5,986 bases of DNA from Phycisphaerae bacterium. Its GTDB lineage: Bacteria > Planctomycetota > Phycisphaerae > UBA1845. The notes under the pieces are model-generated. The model ran no database searches and was not told where the DNA came from. It saw nothing but the letters and a program-made list of their open reading frames with translations. How positions within the stretch are numbered: the first letter of the stretch is position 1; each line of letters starts with the position of its first letter. Positions 1-5,986 of this stretch are shown piece by piece. The position numbers were made by a program, and so were the translations under genes. Location: the NCBI GenBank assembly GCA_028277545.1, contig JANQGB010001190.1, positions 1 through 5,986 on the forward strand, read 5' to 3'.

Positions 1-2
1 GT

Positions 3-31
3 AATATACTATAACTGGCGACACCTGTCAA
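3..31 (-). promoter_or_regulatory. Near-consensus sigma70-type promoter directed out of the left edge
   Basis: On the minus strand TTGACA (26-31) is followed after exactly 17 nt by TATATT (3-8). This is a perfect -35 box, a five-of-six -10 box and optimal spacing. Transcription would start just outside the window and run left, so a gene divergent from the glycosyltransferase probably lies beyond position 1. The AT-rich first 15 bases stand out from the GC-rich surroundings, which supports a functional site. The downstream gene is not visible, and promoter consensus in this phylum is less well established than in enterobacteria. Confidence 0.55.
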
Positions 32-204
32 GCGCCGCCGCCCTGTTTGACGCCCGAGTCGGGGCCTGCCTGGGACCCGGCCGCGCGTCCGGGAGGCCGA
101 ACACGCCGGAATCCGGCCGGGCAGGCATCGACTGCCACGATCTGATAAGCCGGGTAAGAACCGCCGGCGCCCTCATGGTCCTGTAATGTCGCTTGGCTTG
201 CCGG

Positions 205-226
205 CTGCACGGACTCTCCCGTGCAG
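205..226 (+). repeat. Perfect 8-bp hairpin in the region upstream of the glycosyltransferase gene
   Basis: CTGCACGG (205-212) and CCGTGCAG (219-226) are perfect inverted complements around a 6-nt loop, ACTCTC. One G-T and one further pair could extend the stem outward. No T-run follows on either strand, so it is not a canonical intrinsic terminator. It could be a protein-binding dyad, an RNA leader element or the end of a transcript from outside the window. Confidence 0.5.
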
Positions 227-301
227 TCAGAGAAGATCCGTTGATGCGTGGATGGGGGCTTCCGATAGAGACGGTGAGGTCAGCAACCAGGTTGCGCGGG
301 G

Positions 302-322
302 CGTCGCCCGGAACAGGCGACG
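302..322 (+). repeat. Perfect 7-bp hairpin about 40 nt before the glycosyltransferase start
   Basis: CGTCGCC (302-308) and GGCGACG (316-322) pair perfectly around a 7-nt loop. The stem ends 28 nt before the ribosome binding site at 351-356. If the leader RNA includes it, it would sit just upstream of the translation start. A regulatory role is inference only. Confidence 0.45.
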
Positions 323-350
323 GGGGCCGGACCGAGTCGAGCTTCGTTGC

Positions 351-356
351 AGGGGG
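351..356 (+). promoter_or_regulatory. Ribosome binding site of the glycosyltransferase gene
   Basis: AGGGGG lies 5 nt before the ATG at 362. This decides the start in favour of 362 over the in-frame TTG at 347, which would have to overlap this site and add only five residues. Confidence 0.6.
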
Positions 357-361
357 TTCAA

Positions 362-1807
362 ATGAGCGCGCGTATCCTGTTTCTCAAACATCCCGGGCAG
401 AACTCGCGGGACATATTCTCGGATGTCATCGAGGGTTACAGCCAGGCCGGCCACGAAGTCTTCATTCTGGAGTTAGGTCCGCTGTGGGCGCGGCACTCGG
501 CCTGCGAGTCGGCCGGCACGCAGGAGGAACTGGTCGCTCTCTTCGCCGACACGGTTCTGGCCTTCGCTCAAGCCAACCGCATCGACTTTGCGGTCAGCCT
601 TTGGGCCAACGGACACTTCTGGCTGGGCCAGCATGATGGTAAGTCGTTCTTCGAGCACGTTGGGCTGCCCGTGCTGCTGCACTGGCTCGACGCACCGCAG
701 TGGGCCCATTCCGGAAAGATCCTCGGGCTGCCCAGCGAGCTGTTCAACGGGCCGAATACACGGCACCTGGTCAACAATCTGGGCACCGCGCAAGAGATGG
801 AGAGTGTACTCAAGTTCGAGAACGTTATGGCACTCAGCAACGCGGCCAGTCCGAGGAGCTTTCGGCCGCGTCTCGACCAGAAGCAGGAATTCGACATTGT
901 CTTCGGAGTTGGCGCCGACGTCATCAGGCCCACCGAGCTGATGCTCGATCAACTGCAGTCCGACGAGCCTGACGTGCGGGCCATTCGCGCCGACGTGGCC
1001 CGGTCGTTGTCGTCTCAACTCTGCCATCTCGTCACCCCGGCCTGGAAGGGCCGACCCGGCGGCGCCGAGCGCTTCGTAGAGCTGATGATCGAGGCCCGGC
1101 TGGAGCAGCGAGACGAGCCGGTGTTGAACCAGGTCGGCGAACTCGCACACCGCGAGCTGGACTTGGCGCCGGGTATTCTGTCGCTGCTGGAGGATGCCCA
1201 CCGCTACGTGCAGTTCTCTATGACCCTTCGTGAGATGGAGAGCTGGGAACGGGCATTCACCTTCACCTATCTGTCGCGTCACTTCCAGTGCGCAACGTTC
1301 GGCGGCAAGGAACCGTTCAAGCATTGGCCCGGCCAATGGGAACACCTGGGCTGGCTGTCATACCAGGAGCAGGCCCGGGCCTATAGCAGCGGGCGGTTCG
1401 GGCTTAACGTCATGCGCTGGCAGGACGATCTGGGCCTGAACCTCAAACCGTTTGAAATCACGCTGTCGGGAGTCTGCCTGCTGCAATCGTACAGGCTCGG
1501 CATCGAGGAGCACTTCGACGACCAGGAGATAGTCTCGTTTCGCACGCCTCAGCAATGCCGGGCCAGGGTCGAGGAGCTGCTGGCAGACCCGCGCCGCCGT
1601 GAACGGATCGCCACCGCAGGCCGGGCGAGATCCCTCCGCCAGCACTGCTGGCGGCACCGAGCCGCCGAGGTGGCCCGAGTCCTGGCCGGCACCCCATCTC
1701 CGACGCTCGCACCGCTGGCCACCAACAGCGAGCTTGCTGGTGACGAGCTTCCAGCCACGAGACCCCAGGCCGCTACACACAGAGAATCCACCGTCCCCGC
1801 AGTGTAA
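362..1807 (+). CDS. CgeB-like GT-B glycosyltransferase (Glyco_trans_1_2 C-terminal domain)
   Basis: A 481-residue, probably cytosolic protein. It has no signal peptide and no membrane segment. Residues 1-186 look like the N-terminal Rossmann half of a GT-B fold: the first strand is RILFLKHPG, and the half ends in the strand FDIVFGVGAD (177-186). Residues 187-296 are mostly helical and charged and form a long insert. Residues 297-443 form the second Rossmann half. Within it, 341-443 match the pattern of the Glyco_trans_1_2 family: FGLNVMR, then NLKPFEITLSG with Glu365 in the usual nucleotide-sugar-binding position, then LLADPRRRERIATAGR and a closing H-x-W-R-H-R helix. Members of this family move a sugar from a nucleotide donor to a glycan or other acceptor; donor and acceptor cannot be read here. 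The last ~38 residues are rich in Ala, Pro and Thr and probably disordered. The start is chosen on the AGGGGG site. The neighbours on the right converge on it, so it is not in their operon. The family is fairly sure; the exact role is unknown. Confidence 0.8.
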   Translation: MSARILFLKHPGQNSRDIFSDVIEGYSQAGHEVFILELGPLWARHSACESAGTQEELVALFADTVLAFAQANRIDFAVSLWANGHFWLGQHDGKSFFEHVGLPVLLHWLDAPQWAHSGKILGLPSELFNGPNTRHLVNNLGTAQEMESVLKFENVMALSNAASPRSFRPRLDQKQEFDIVFGVGADVIRPTELMLDQLQSDEPDVRAIRADVARSLSSQLCHLVTPAWKGRPGGAERFVELMIEARLEQRDEPVLNQVGELAHRELDLAPGILSLLEDAHRYVQFSMTLREMESWERAFTFTYLSRHFQCATFGGKEPFKHWPGQWEHLGWLSYQEQARAYSSGRFGLNVMRWQDDLGLNLKPFEITLSGVCLLQSYRLGIEEHFDDQEIVSFRTPQQCRARVEELLADPRRRERIATAGRARSLRQHCWRHRAAEVARVLAGTPSPTLAPLATNSELAGDELPATRPQAATHRESTVPAV

Positions 1808-2025
1808 GACCGACGGGGATCTGCGGGCGATCTCACCGCCCAGAAGACCCAACTCCGGGCAGAGCAGGTACGTAAGTTGCGCGGGGAGAATGTGACTGGC
1901 ACGCTGTCCAGACCGGCAGACCGACGGTGACACTAGGCTAGGTTGTCAGTTGGTGACGGCGGCACGCCAGCGGCAGCTCCGGAACTCATGCCGGGCCTCG
2001 CGAGCTGGCCATACTACGCCACCCG

Positions 2026-4071
2026 TCATTCGCCAGTAAACACTTCCTGGAACGCGGCGAAGTCGAGCAGGTCCACGTCACCGTCTTCATCGCCGTCGAA
2101 GACGCAACAGTCATACGGCGGGTCGATGGCGGCCAGGCAGGCCGCGAAACCGGCGAAGTCCGTCAGATCCACGTCTCCGTCAAGGTCGCTGTCCGCCAGG
2201 CAACAATCCGCAACCGGGGTGTACGCGCAATCACCCAGCTCACACGTATCCACCGTGCAATCGTCTCCATCGTAGCATTCCACGTCGTCGATGCAGGACG
2301 TCGTCTCCGGGAACCCCAGCCAGCCAATTCGCTCTCCGTCCGGTCCGGCGTCGATGGCGGGCGACCCGGGCAGCAGGTTGTAGTTGCCGCTGGGTGGATC
2401 GACGAAGAGTGGATCATCATGGAAATTGCCCGTCCCGCAGCCCAGCAGGTCAGGGTCGTTGACCAGTGTGTAGTTGACCGTTCCGGTGCAGGTGCCCGCC
2501 CCCATGGTGCCGCCGCTGGCGAAAATGCACTTATCGATGTCGCTGTCGTCGCTACGTCCGTTGACATTGCTGGCATGGCCGAACGTGCAGTTCGTAAGGA
2601 ATGCGGTGCCGGTGCGGCATCTGACACCACCCGGATTCTTATACACCAGGCAGTTGGTCATCGTGATGGTGGCGCCCGCGCTGCCGTCGAGACTCACCGT
2701 CTTGTCCCGGGCGTCGTACATGATGCAACTCTCAATCACGGGCGTAGCGCCGGCACTGTGATCGACCAGATCATCTCCACAGTCAGTCAGAATACACCTG
2801 CGGATGTTCACGGTACTCCCGGATCGGTCCACGTGAAGGACGTCCCCGTCAAGCTCGGCGGGCTCCGGCGCATGACCGGTGCGGGTGAACCAGCAGTCTT
2901 CGATAGTGAGAGTGTAGCCGTTGCCCACGAATTCGCCGCCGTATCCCGTACGGGAGTGCAGGCTACGAAGTATGTTGTACGTTCCGCTCCCGCCACTGTG
3001 GTACACCTTGCCCGGACAGTCCGCGAAGACGCAGTCGCTGATGTTCACGGAGTACGAACTGGAGTAAGTCATGACTGCCGGACGAGGATGGCCTCCCATG
3101 GGACCGTTGCCGGCTCCGGTAAGAAACACATAGGCATAGGTGGAGGTTCCCGAGCCGGAGTGAAGCAGCCCGCGCCACGATGCCGGGTTAAGCTGGGCGT
3201 CCTGCGGCAGGCTCATCGCCGCCGGCCCTTCGGTCGGGAAGAAGAAGATCGGGTCCGCCTGGGTTCCCTGAGCGTTGACAGTGGCATCACCAATCAGCAC
3301 GGCGGTGCCCGACCCGCTGGCGCCGCGGTCGACCATGATCAGCGTTCCAGGGTCGATGGTGAGCGTCTCGCCCGCAGGCACGCCCACGTTGCCCACCAGG
3401 TGAATTACACCGTCCTCCGGCCCCCAGTTAAGGTCGTCCCCAACAAGCGTCCCGGAGAGGTCCTTGAACAGGTCGGGCGCGCCGGCGTCCAGAATCGTGA
3501 CCACCTTCGAAGCGCTGAGATCTGCGATAGTAACAGTGATCTCCATGTCGCCGGGTGCCTCGGCCGCCCCGTTGACCAGCGTGAATGAGACACTGCCCAC
3601 ACCGTTGTAGAATCGGATTTCGTCATCAGTGTTCGGCCCGCCGGCCCCCGCGCCGGCTATTCGCCGCTCGAATACGGTGACCTCGATCGCTACCGGGCTC
3701 TGGTCCGAGACGCGGACCGCCGATACCGAGCCCAGCGCGGCGAAGGTGCGCCAGTTGATCCGCCCGTAAACGTCCAGGACTTCCGCCTTGAGCGTCAGCG
3801 TCTTGTCGTTGACCATGCGTGGGGGAACAGTCAGCCGAAGAGTGCCGTCGCGCTGGGCAGAGGTCGCCGAGTCGCGGCCTCGATCAGTGTACCGGTCCGC
3901 GCTGGCCGCCACCGATTCAACGGGCAGCGATGGGCTCTGCAGCGCCGCGACGGTGGCGCCACCTTCCGAGAAGCTGGCAGAGAACTGCGGCGGTGCGGCG
4001 GGGGCGATTCCGGCGGAGAGAGCCAGCCAGCCAGCCCCCAGTAACACCTGCGTCATCCGTATAAAATCCAT
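2026..4071 (-). CDS. Secreted parallel beta-helix protein with dockerin-like C-terminus
   Basis: A 681-residue exported protein. Residues 1-26 are a signal peptide: Arg5, a hydrophobic core VLLGAGWLALSAGIA, and cleavage near APA-A. Residues ~76-195 are beta-rich and Ig-like in pattern (TLRLTVPP, SVSFTLVNG, MEITVTIADLSASKVV). Residues 207-247 (PAGETLTIDPGTLI) open a right-handed beta-helix. Its coils run to ~529 and carry Cys at 347, 393, 426, 449, 474, 495 and 515. Residues 552-576 hold the end motif DPLFVDP...GSPAIDAG. Residues 593-625 form a module with eight Cys (CTVDTCELGDC). Residues 626-681 are two dockerin-like calcium loops (Asp627/629/631/635/638 and Asp659/661/663/667/670) with Cys645 and Cys655/656 between them. 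Beta-helix proteins of this kind bind or cleave polysaccharides or act in adhesion; I see no catalytic set that decides between these. The start rests on the Shine-Dalgarno at 4079-4084. ATGs at 4074 (spacing 4) and 4128 are alternatives. The tail is shared with the next gene upstream. Confidence 0.85.
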   Translation of the reverse strand: MDFIRMTQVLLGAGWLALSAGIAPAAPPQFSASFSEGGATVAALQSPSLPVESVAASADRYTDRGRDSATSAQRDGTLRLTVPPRMVNDKTLTLKAEVLDVYGRINWRTFAALGSVSAVRVSDQSPVAIEVTVFERRIAGAGAGGPNTDDEIRFYNGVGSVSFTLVNGAAEAPGDMEITVTIADLSASKVVTILDAGAPDLFKDLSGTLVGDDLNWGPEDGVIHLVGNVGVPAGETLTIDPGTLIMVDRGASGSGTAVLIGDATVNAQGTQADPIFFFPTEGPAAMSLPQDAQLNPASWRGLLHSGSGTSTYAYVFLTGAGNGPMGGHPRPAVMTYSSSYSVNISDCVFADCPGKVYHSGGSGTYNILRSLHSRTGYGGEFVGNGYTLTIEDCWFTRTGHAPEPAELDGDVLHVDRSGSTVNIRRCILTDCGDDLVDHSAGATPVIESCIMYDARDKTVSLDGSAGATITMTNCLVYKNPGGVRCRTGTAFLTNCTFGHASNVNGRSDDSDIDKCIFASGGTMGAGTCTGTVNYTLVNDPDLLGCGTGNFHDDPLFVDPPSGNYNLLPGSPAIDAGPDGERIGWLGFPETTSCIDDVECYDGDDCTVDTCELGDCAYTPVADCCLADSDLDGDVDLTDFAGFAACLAAIDPPYDCCVFDGDEDGDVDLLDFAAFQEVFTGE

Positions 4072-4078
4072 CATTCCT

Positions 4079-4084
4079 CCTCCT
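4079..4084 (-). promoter_or_regulatory. Strong Shine-Dalgarno of the distal beta-helix gene
   Basis: AGGAGG on the minus strand, followed by a further AGGA, lies 7 nt before the ATG at 4071 and 4 nt before the ATG at 4074. The 7-nt spacing and the signal peptide that follows favour 4071. The longer frame from 4128 would place this site inside the coding sequence. Confidence 0.7.
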
Positions 4085-4093
4085 GTCGAGATA

Positions 4094-4125
4094 CCTGTCA
4101 CACGGCGTGCGAACGCCGGCACAGG
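4094..4125 (-). repeat. Hairpin in the predicted 5' leader of the distal beta-helix gene
   Basis: On the transcript strand CCTGT (4121-4125) pairs with ACAGG (4094-4098), and CGGCG (4114-4118) pairs with CGCCG (4103-4107). The loop is 6 nt, and a 2-by-4 internal loop separates the two helices. The structure lies between the predicted transcription start (~4127) and the Shine-Dalgarno at 4079-4084. It could stabilise the mRNA 5' end or affect initiation. No riboswitch class is recognised. Confidence 0.4.
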
Positions 4126-4133
4126 CATCAGCT

Positions 4134-4163
4134 ATTGTAGTCAGTCAGGCCCACCTGACACAA
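4134..4163 (-). promoter_or_regulatory. Candidate promoter of the distal beta-helix gene
   Basis: The minus strand has TTGTGT (4158-4163) as a moderate -35 and TACAAT (4134-4139, five of six) as -10, with an 18-nt spacer. It lies in the gap after the stop of the upstream gene, so the downstream gene would have its own promoter besides any read-through. The -35 matches only three of six bases, so strength may depend on an activator. Confidence 0.45.
4144..4159. repeat. Perfect inverted repeat within the promoter spacer, operator-like
   Basis: GTCAGG (4144-4149) and CCTGAC (4154-4159) form a perfect 6-bp dyad around a 4-bp centre. It falls almost wholly between the candidate -35 and -10 and overlaps the first two bases of the -35. 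A dimeric regulator bound there would block RNA polymerase. The 4-bp centre also allows a short RNA hairpin, but this DNA lies upstream of the predicted transcription start. Confidence 0.4.
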
Positions 4164-4227
4164 TTGAAAACGCCCCGAACCTGCGTCCGTTTCCAGGCGC
4201 GTGCCCTGGGTATTCCGCGCCGCGTCC

Positions 4228-5986
4228 CTACGAGCCGGTGAAGACACGCTGGAATCCGGCGACGTCGGCAAGATCGACATCGCTATCATCGTCATAGTCG
4301 AAATAATCCCGGCATTCCTGGAATCCCGGATCACCGCCGGGACCCGAGAGCCACAGGCAGACCTCGAGGTACCGATAGTCATCCAAGGTGATCAGGCAGT
4401 CGTCATCGAAGTCTCCGAGTTGGATTATCTGGCCCTGATACTCGTACGAGCCCAGGTCCACCAGGCATCCGACCAGTCTGGGATTACCGTCACGGTCGTG
4501 GGGGATGGGCTCGCTCGTGTCACCGTTGCTGTTCAGGTCGAAGATATCCGAGGGCAGGGCATCGTTGTTGCCGGCTTCGATGCAGGATGAGGTCGGCTGC
4601 AAGCGGAAGTCACCATCGGTCCAGACGTCGTCCCAGGGATCTGTCGTTCCGCCGTCGTCCAGATGGCCGGGATCGACGAAGAGCGGGTCAGTGCCGATAA
4701 CCCCTTCGCCGGTGTAAGAGTCCAGGCCCTCGATACACGTATAGGTCACGTTGATTCCGCCGGACCCGGATGCAGCGAGTTGGTTGAATTCCGTTGTGGA
4801 CGCCTCCCCGGTGTTGCCCCACAGGATTGAGTTCACCAGGTTGAGGTCGCCACTGAAGGCGACACCGACGCCCCCGCCGGCATTGGCGCAAATCGTGGAA
4901 TCGGCGACGCTGGCCGTTCCGCCCTCGATGCCGAGCCCTCCGCAGGTGAATCCGGAGTTGCCGCACAAGACGCTGTTGACCAGGCTCAGATCGCCGGAGC
5001 TGTATATCGCACCAAACCAGACGTGCCAGTTCCCGGTAAACGTGCAATCAGTCAGGATCGCGGTGCCGTAGTTGGTCAGGCCGCCGGCGTTGCCGTTGTC
5101 TTCGTTTCCGGAGTTTTCGACGAACGTGCAGCCACGGAGCATGGCCAGGCCGAGGTTCAACACACCCCCGGTATCCTCGTAGGCATCGTTCCAGCCCAGG
5201 AGACAGTCGGTCATCACCAGCGTGCCCTCGTTGAGGATCGCGGCCGCGCCGTCATGGACCGCGTTGGAGCTGATCACGCATCCCCGGAGCGTGGCGACAC
5301 TCCCGGAATCGTTGTATACGCCACCCGCACCATCGGTATAAGACGTATTACCGTCGATGGCACAGTTGGTCAGTACAGGGCTGCTGGCTGCATTGAACAA
5401 TCCGCCACACCCGGCTCCAGCATTGCCGGCTAACGTGCAGTTCGCCAGCGCGGGACTGCTGTTTAGGCTGTACATTCCGCCACCGCGATCGTGGGCCGGA
5501 TCGATGCCGTCTGCGTTGCCACCGGTGACTACGAACCCGTCAAGCACGGCGGAGCTATCGGTGCCGGAGGCAGTCACAACATGATATGCGTTCTCGCCCC
5601 TGGAGGGATCCCACACGTCGCCGACGTCGTTGCCAGACAGGTCTCCGCTCAGGATTGAGGCCTGCCCCTCGATATCCCGCTCATCCGGATCGGCGGCTCC
5701 ACAGCCGGCGTAGCCGCCCTCGAGCTTCACACCGTTCATGAGCCCGAATGTCGCGTCACGGTCACCAGGAATCTGACCGGCCCCCAGATCGGGCTGGTAG
5801 ACGCCCTGGGCGACACGAATCACGGTAGAGCCACCCGCGGCGGCCAGCGCATCCTGCAGATCACTGAACGCGTCCGCCCAACTGGTGCCGTCGCCGTCAC
5901 CGGAAGCATCGGCATCAACGTACACGATGGTCTGCGCTTCGCTGTCCCGCTCGGTGGCCGACACGCAGACCGTGGAGAAGCCTGAG
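4228..5986 (-). CDS. Parallel beta-helix protein with dockerin-like C-terminus, 5' end beyond the window
   Basis: The reading frame is open to the right edge (first full codon ends at 5985). The GTG at 5964 is probably not the start: the codons before it continue as SGFSTVC, which looks like the end of a signal peptide, so the start lies outside. Numbering from that GTG, residues 13-43 hold the 'YVDADASG...TSWADAF' opening strand with a helix typical of planctomycete beta-helix proteins. Residues 171-385 are nine coils of 23-28 residues with an Asn at the same turn in every coil. Residues 426-510 (DPLFVDP, FRLQPTSSCIEAG, DRDGNPR, VDLGSYEYQ) resemble a choice-of-anchor-Q type segment. Residues 518-529 and 556-567 are two dockerin-like calcium loops with Cys536 and Cys551 between them. 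Both loops lack the usual Gly at loop position 6 (Cys523 and Ser561). The protein is probably exported and surface-bound or extracellular. Its ligand or activity is unknown; no catalytic residues can be named. The next gene starts 156 bp downstream and shares the tail. Confidence 0.85.
   Translation of the reverse strand, partial: SGFSTVCVSATERDSEAQTIVYVDADASGDGDGTSWADAFSDLQDALAAAGGSTVIRVAQGVYQPDLGAGQIPGDRDATFGLMNGVKLEGGYAGCGAADPDERDIEGQASILSGDLSGNDVGDVWDPSRGENAYHVVTASGTDSSAVLDGFVVTGGNADGIDPAHDRGGGMYSLNSSPALANCTLAGNAGAGCGGLFNAASSPVLTNCAIDGNTSYTDGAGGVYNDSGSVATLRGCVISSNAVHDGAAAILNEGTLVMTDCLLGWNDAYEDTGGVLNLGLAMLRGCTFVENSGNEDNGNAGGLTNYGTAILTDCTFTGNWHVWFGAIYSSGDLSLVNSVLCGNSGFTCGGLGIEGGTASVADSTICANAGGGVGVAFSGDLNLVNSILWGNTGEASTTEFNQLAASGSGGINVTYTCIEGLDSYTGEGVIGTDPLFVDPGHLDDGGTTDPWDDVWTDGDFRLQPTSSCIEAGNNDALPSDIFDLNSNGDTSEPIPHDRDGNPRLVGCLVDLGSYEYQGQIIQLGDFDDDCLITLDDYRYLEVCLWLSGPGGDPGFQECRDYFDYDDDSDVDLADVAGFQRVFTGS
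4813..5454 (-). repeat. Nine-coil beta-helix repeat with Asn and Cys ladders
   Basis: Nine coding repeats of about 23-28 codons follow the pattern L-x-[NDG]-[C/S]-x-[LIF]-x-x-N, then a Gly-rich turn. Numbered from the GTG at 5964, the Asn falls at 181, 206, 234, 259, 284, 312, 336, 361 and 384. The residue five before it is Cys in the first six coils (176, 201, 229, 254, 279, 307) and Ser in the last three (331, 356, 379). The repeats are alike in protein but diverged in DNA, so they are old. Confidence 0.75.

Larger units (their letters stand above)
1..361. other. Intergenic region without a supported gene
   Basis: No reading frame here has a convincing start, ribosome binding site and protein-like composition. 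The region holds the leftward promoter at 3-31 and a run of GC-rich stems: 68-97 (9 bp interrupted by a 4-nt bulge), 105-117 (5 bp, 3-nt loop), 120-136 (5 bp, 7-nt loop), 205-226 (8 bp) and 302-322 (7 bp). At this GC content the short stems may be chance. The two longest are listed separately. I found no strong rightward promoter for the glycosyltransferase gene. Confidence 0.5.

Noticed and set aside
28..210. 60-residue minus-strand frame with a GTG start after a GGGAGAG-like site
   Set aside because: The composition is mostly Gly, Ala, Pro and Arg, the apparent ribosome site is part of the hairpin at 205-226, and the frame ends inside the -35 of the leftward promoter. A tiny real peptide cannot be excluded.
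241..269. Possible rightward promoter TTGATG-N17-GATAGA before the glycosyltransferase
   Set aside because: The spacing is ideal, but the -10 matches only three of six bases and the -35 four of six. That is no better than chance in this region.
200..300. Stretch around the 'GGACTCTCCCGTGCAG' hairpin resembling part of a group II intron
   Set aside because: The resemblance is limited to one hairpin. No reverse transcriptase frame, no intron 5' end motif and no domain V could be found nearby.
473..1345. 290-residue open frame on the minus strand, opposite the glycosyltransferase
   Set aside because: It lies wholly antisense to a recognisable family domain and has no protein-like domain of its own. 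Long antisense frames are expected in GC-rich genes.
1358..1933. 191-residue minus-strand frame over the end of the glycosyltransferase and the gap
   Set aside because: It is antisense to the conserved C-terminal domain and has no recognisable motif or convincing start.
2419..3588. 389-residue open frame on the plus strand, opposite the distal beta-helix gene
   Set aside because: The minus-strand frame carries a signal peptide, beta-helix coils and dockerin-like loops. The plus-strand frame shows no domain and is a composition shadow.
4193..4209. CCAGG-N7-CCTGG dyad just after the stop of the proximal beta-helix gene
   Set aside because: The stem is only 5 bp and the next bases on the transcript strand are AAACGG, not a T-run. 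It is not a convincing terminator.
5962..5964. GTG as the start of the proximal beta-helix protein
   Set aside because: The frame is open upstream to the window edge, the preceding residues look like part of a signal peptide, and there is no ribosome binding site before the GTG.

Overview
The window is GC-rich bacterial DNA. Its style points to Planctomycetota (Phycisphaerae-like): two large secreted parallel beta-helix proteins each end in a tandem dockerin-like tail of the 'D-G-D-V-D-L-x-D-F-A-x-F-Q' kind common in that group. One of them opens with the 'YVDADASGDGDGTSWADAF' type of N-terminal strand also common there. The taxonomic call is inference from protein style, since no marker gene is present.

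Layout. Positions 1-361 hold no supported gene. A near-consensus promoter there points left, out of the window, and several GC-rich hairpins lie upstream of the first gene. A rightward gene at 362-1807 encodes a CgeB-like GT-B glycosyltransferase. A 218-bp gap (1808-2025) separates it from a convergent leftward pair. The distal gene of that pair (2026-4071) encodes a secreted protein with a signal peptide, a probable Ig-like region, a beta-helix, a Cys-rich module and a dockerin-like tail. The proximal gene (4228-5986) is cut by the right edge and encodes a beta-helix protein with nine visible coils, a choice-of-anchor-Q-like segment and a dockerin-like tail. The 156-bp gap between the two leftward genes holds a candidate promoter with an inverted repeat in its spacer, a leader hairpin and a strong Shine-Dalgarno, so the downstream gene probably has its own control.

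How the genes may work together. The two beta-helix proteins are exported and share a C-terminal module, so they probably go to the same extracellular or cell-surface location through the same dockerin-like tail. The glycosyltransferase is cytosolic, on the opposite strand and not in their operon, so a shared pathway is only a guess from proximity. I see no mobile element, CRISPR array, tRNA or rRNA. I do not see a clear new multi-gene system; the points most worth following are the shared tail, the regulated-looking promoter at 4134-4163 and the Asn/Cys ladder in the beta-helix.
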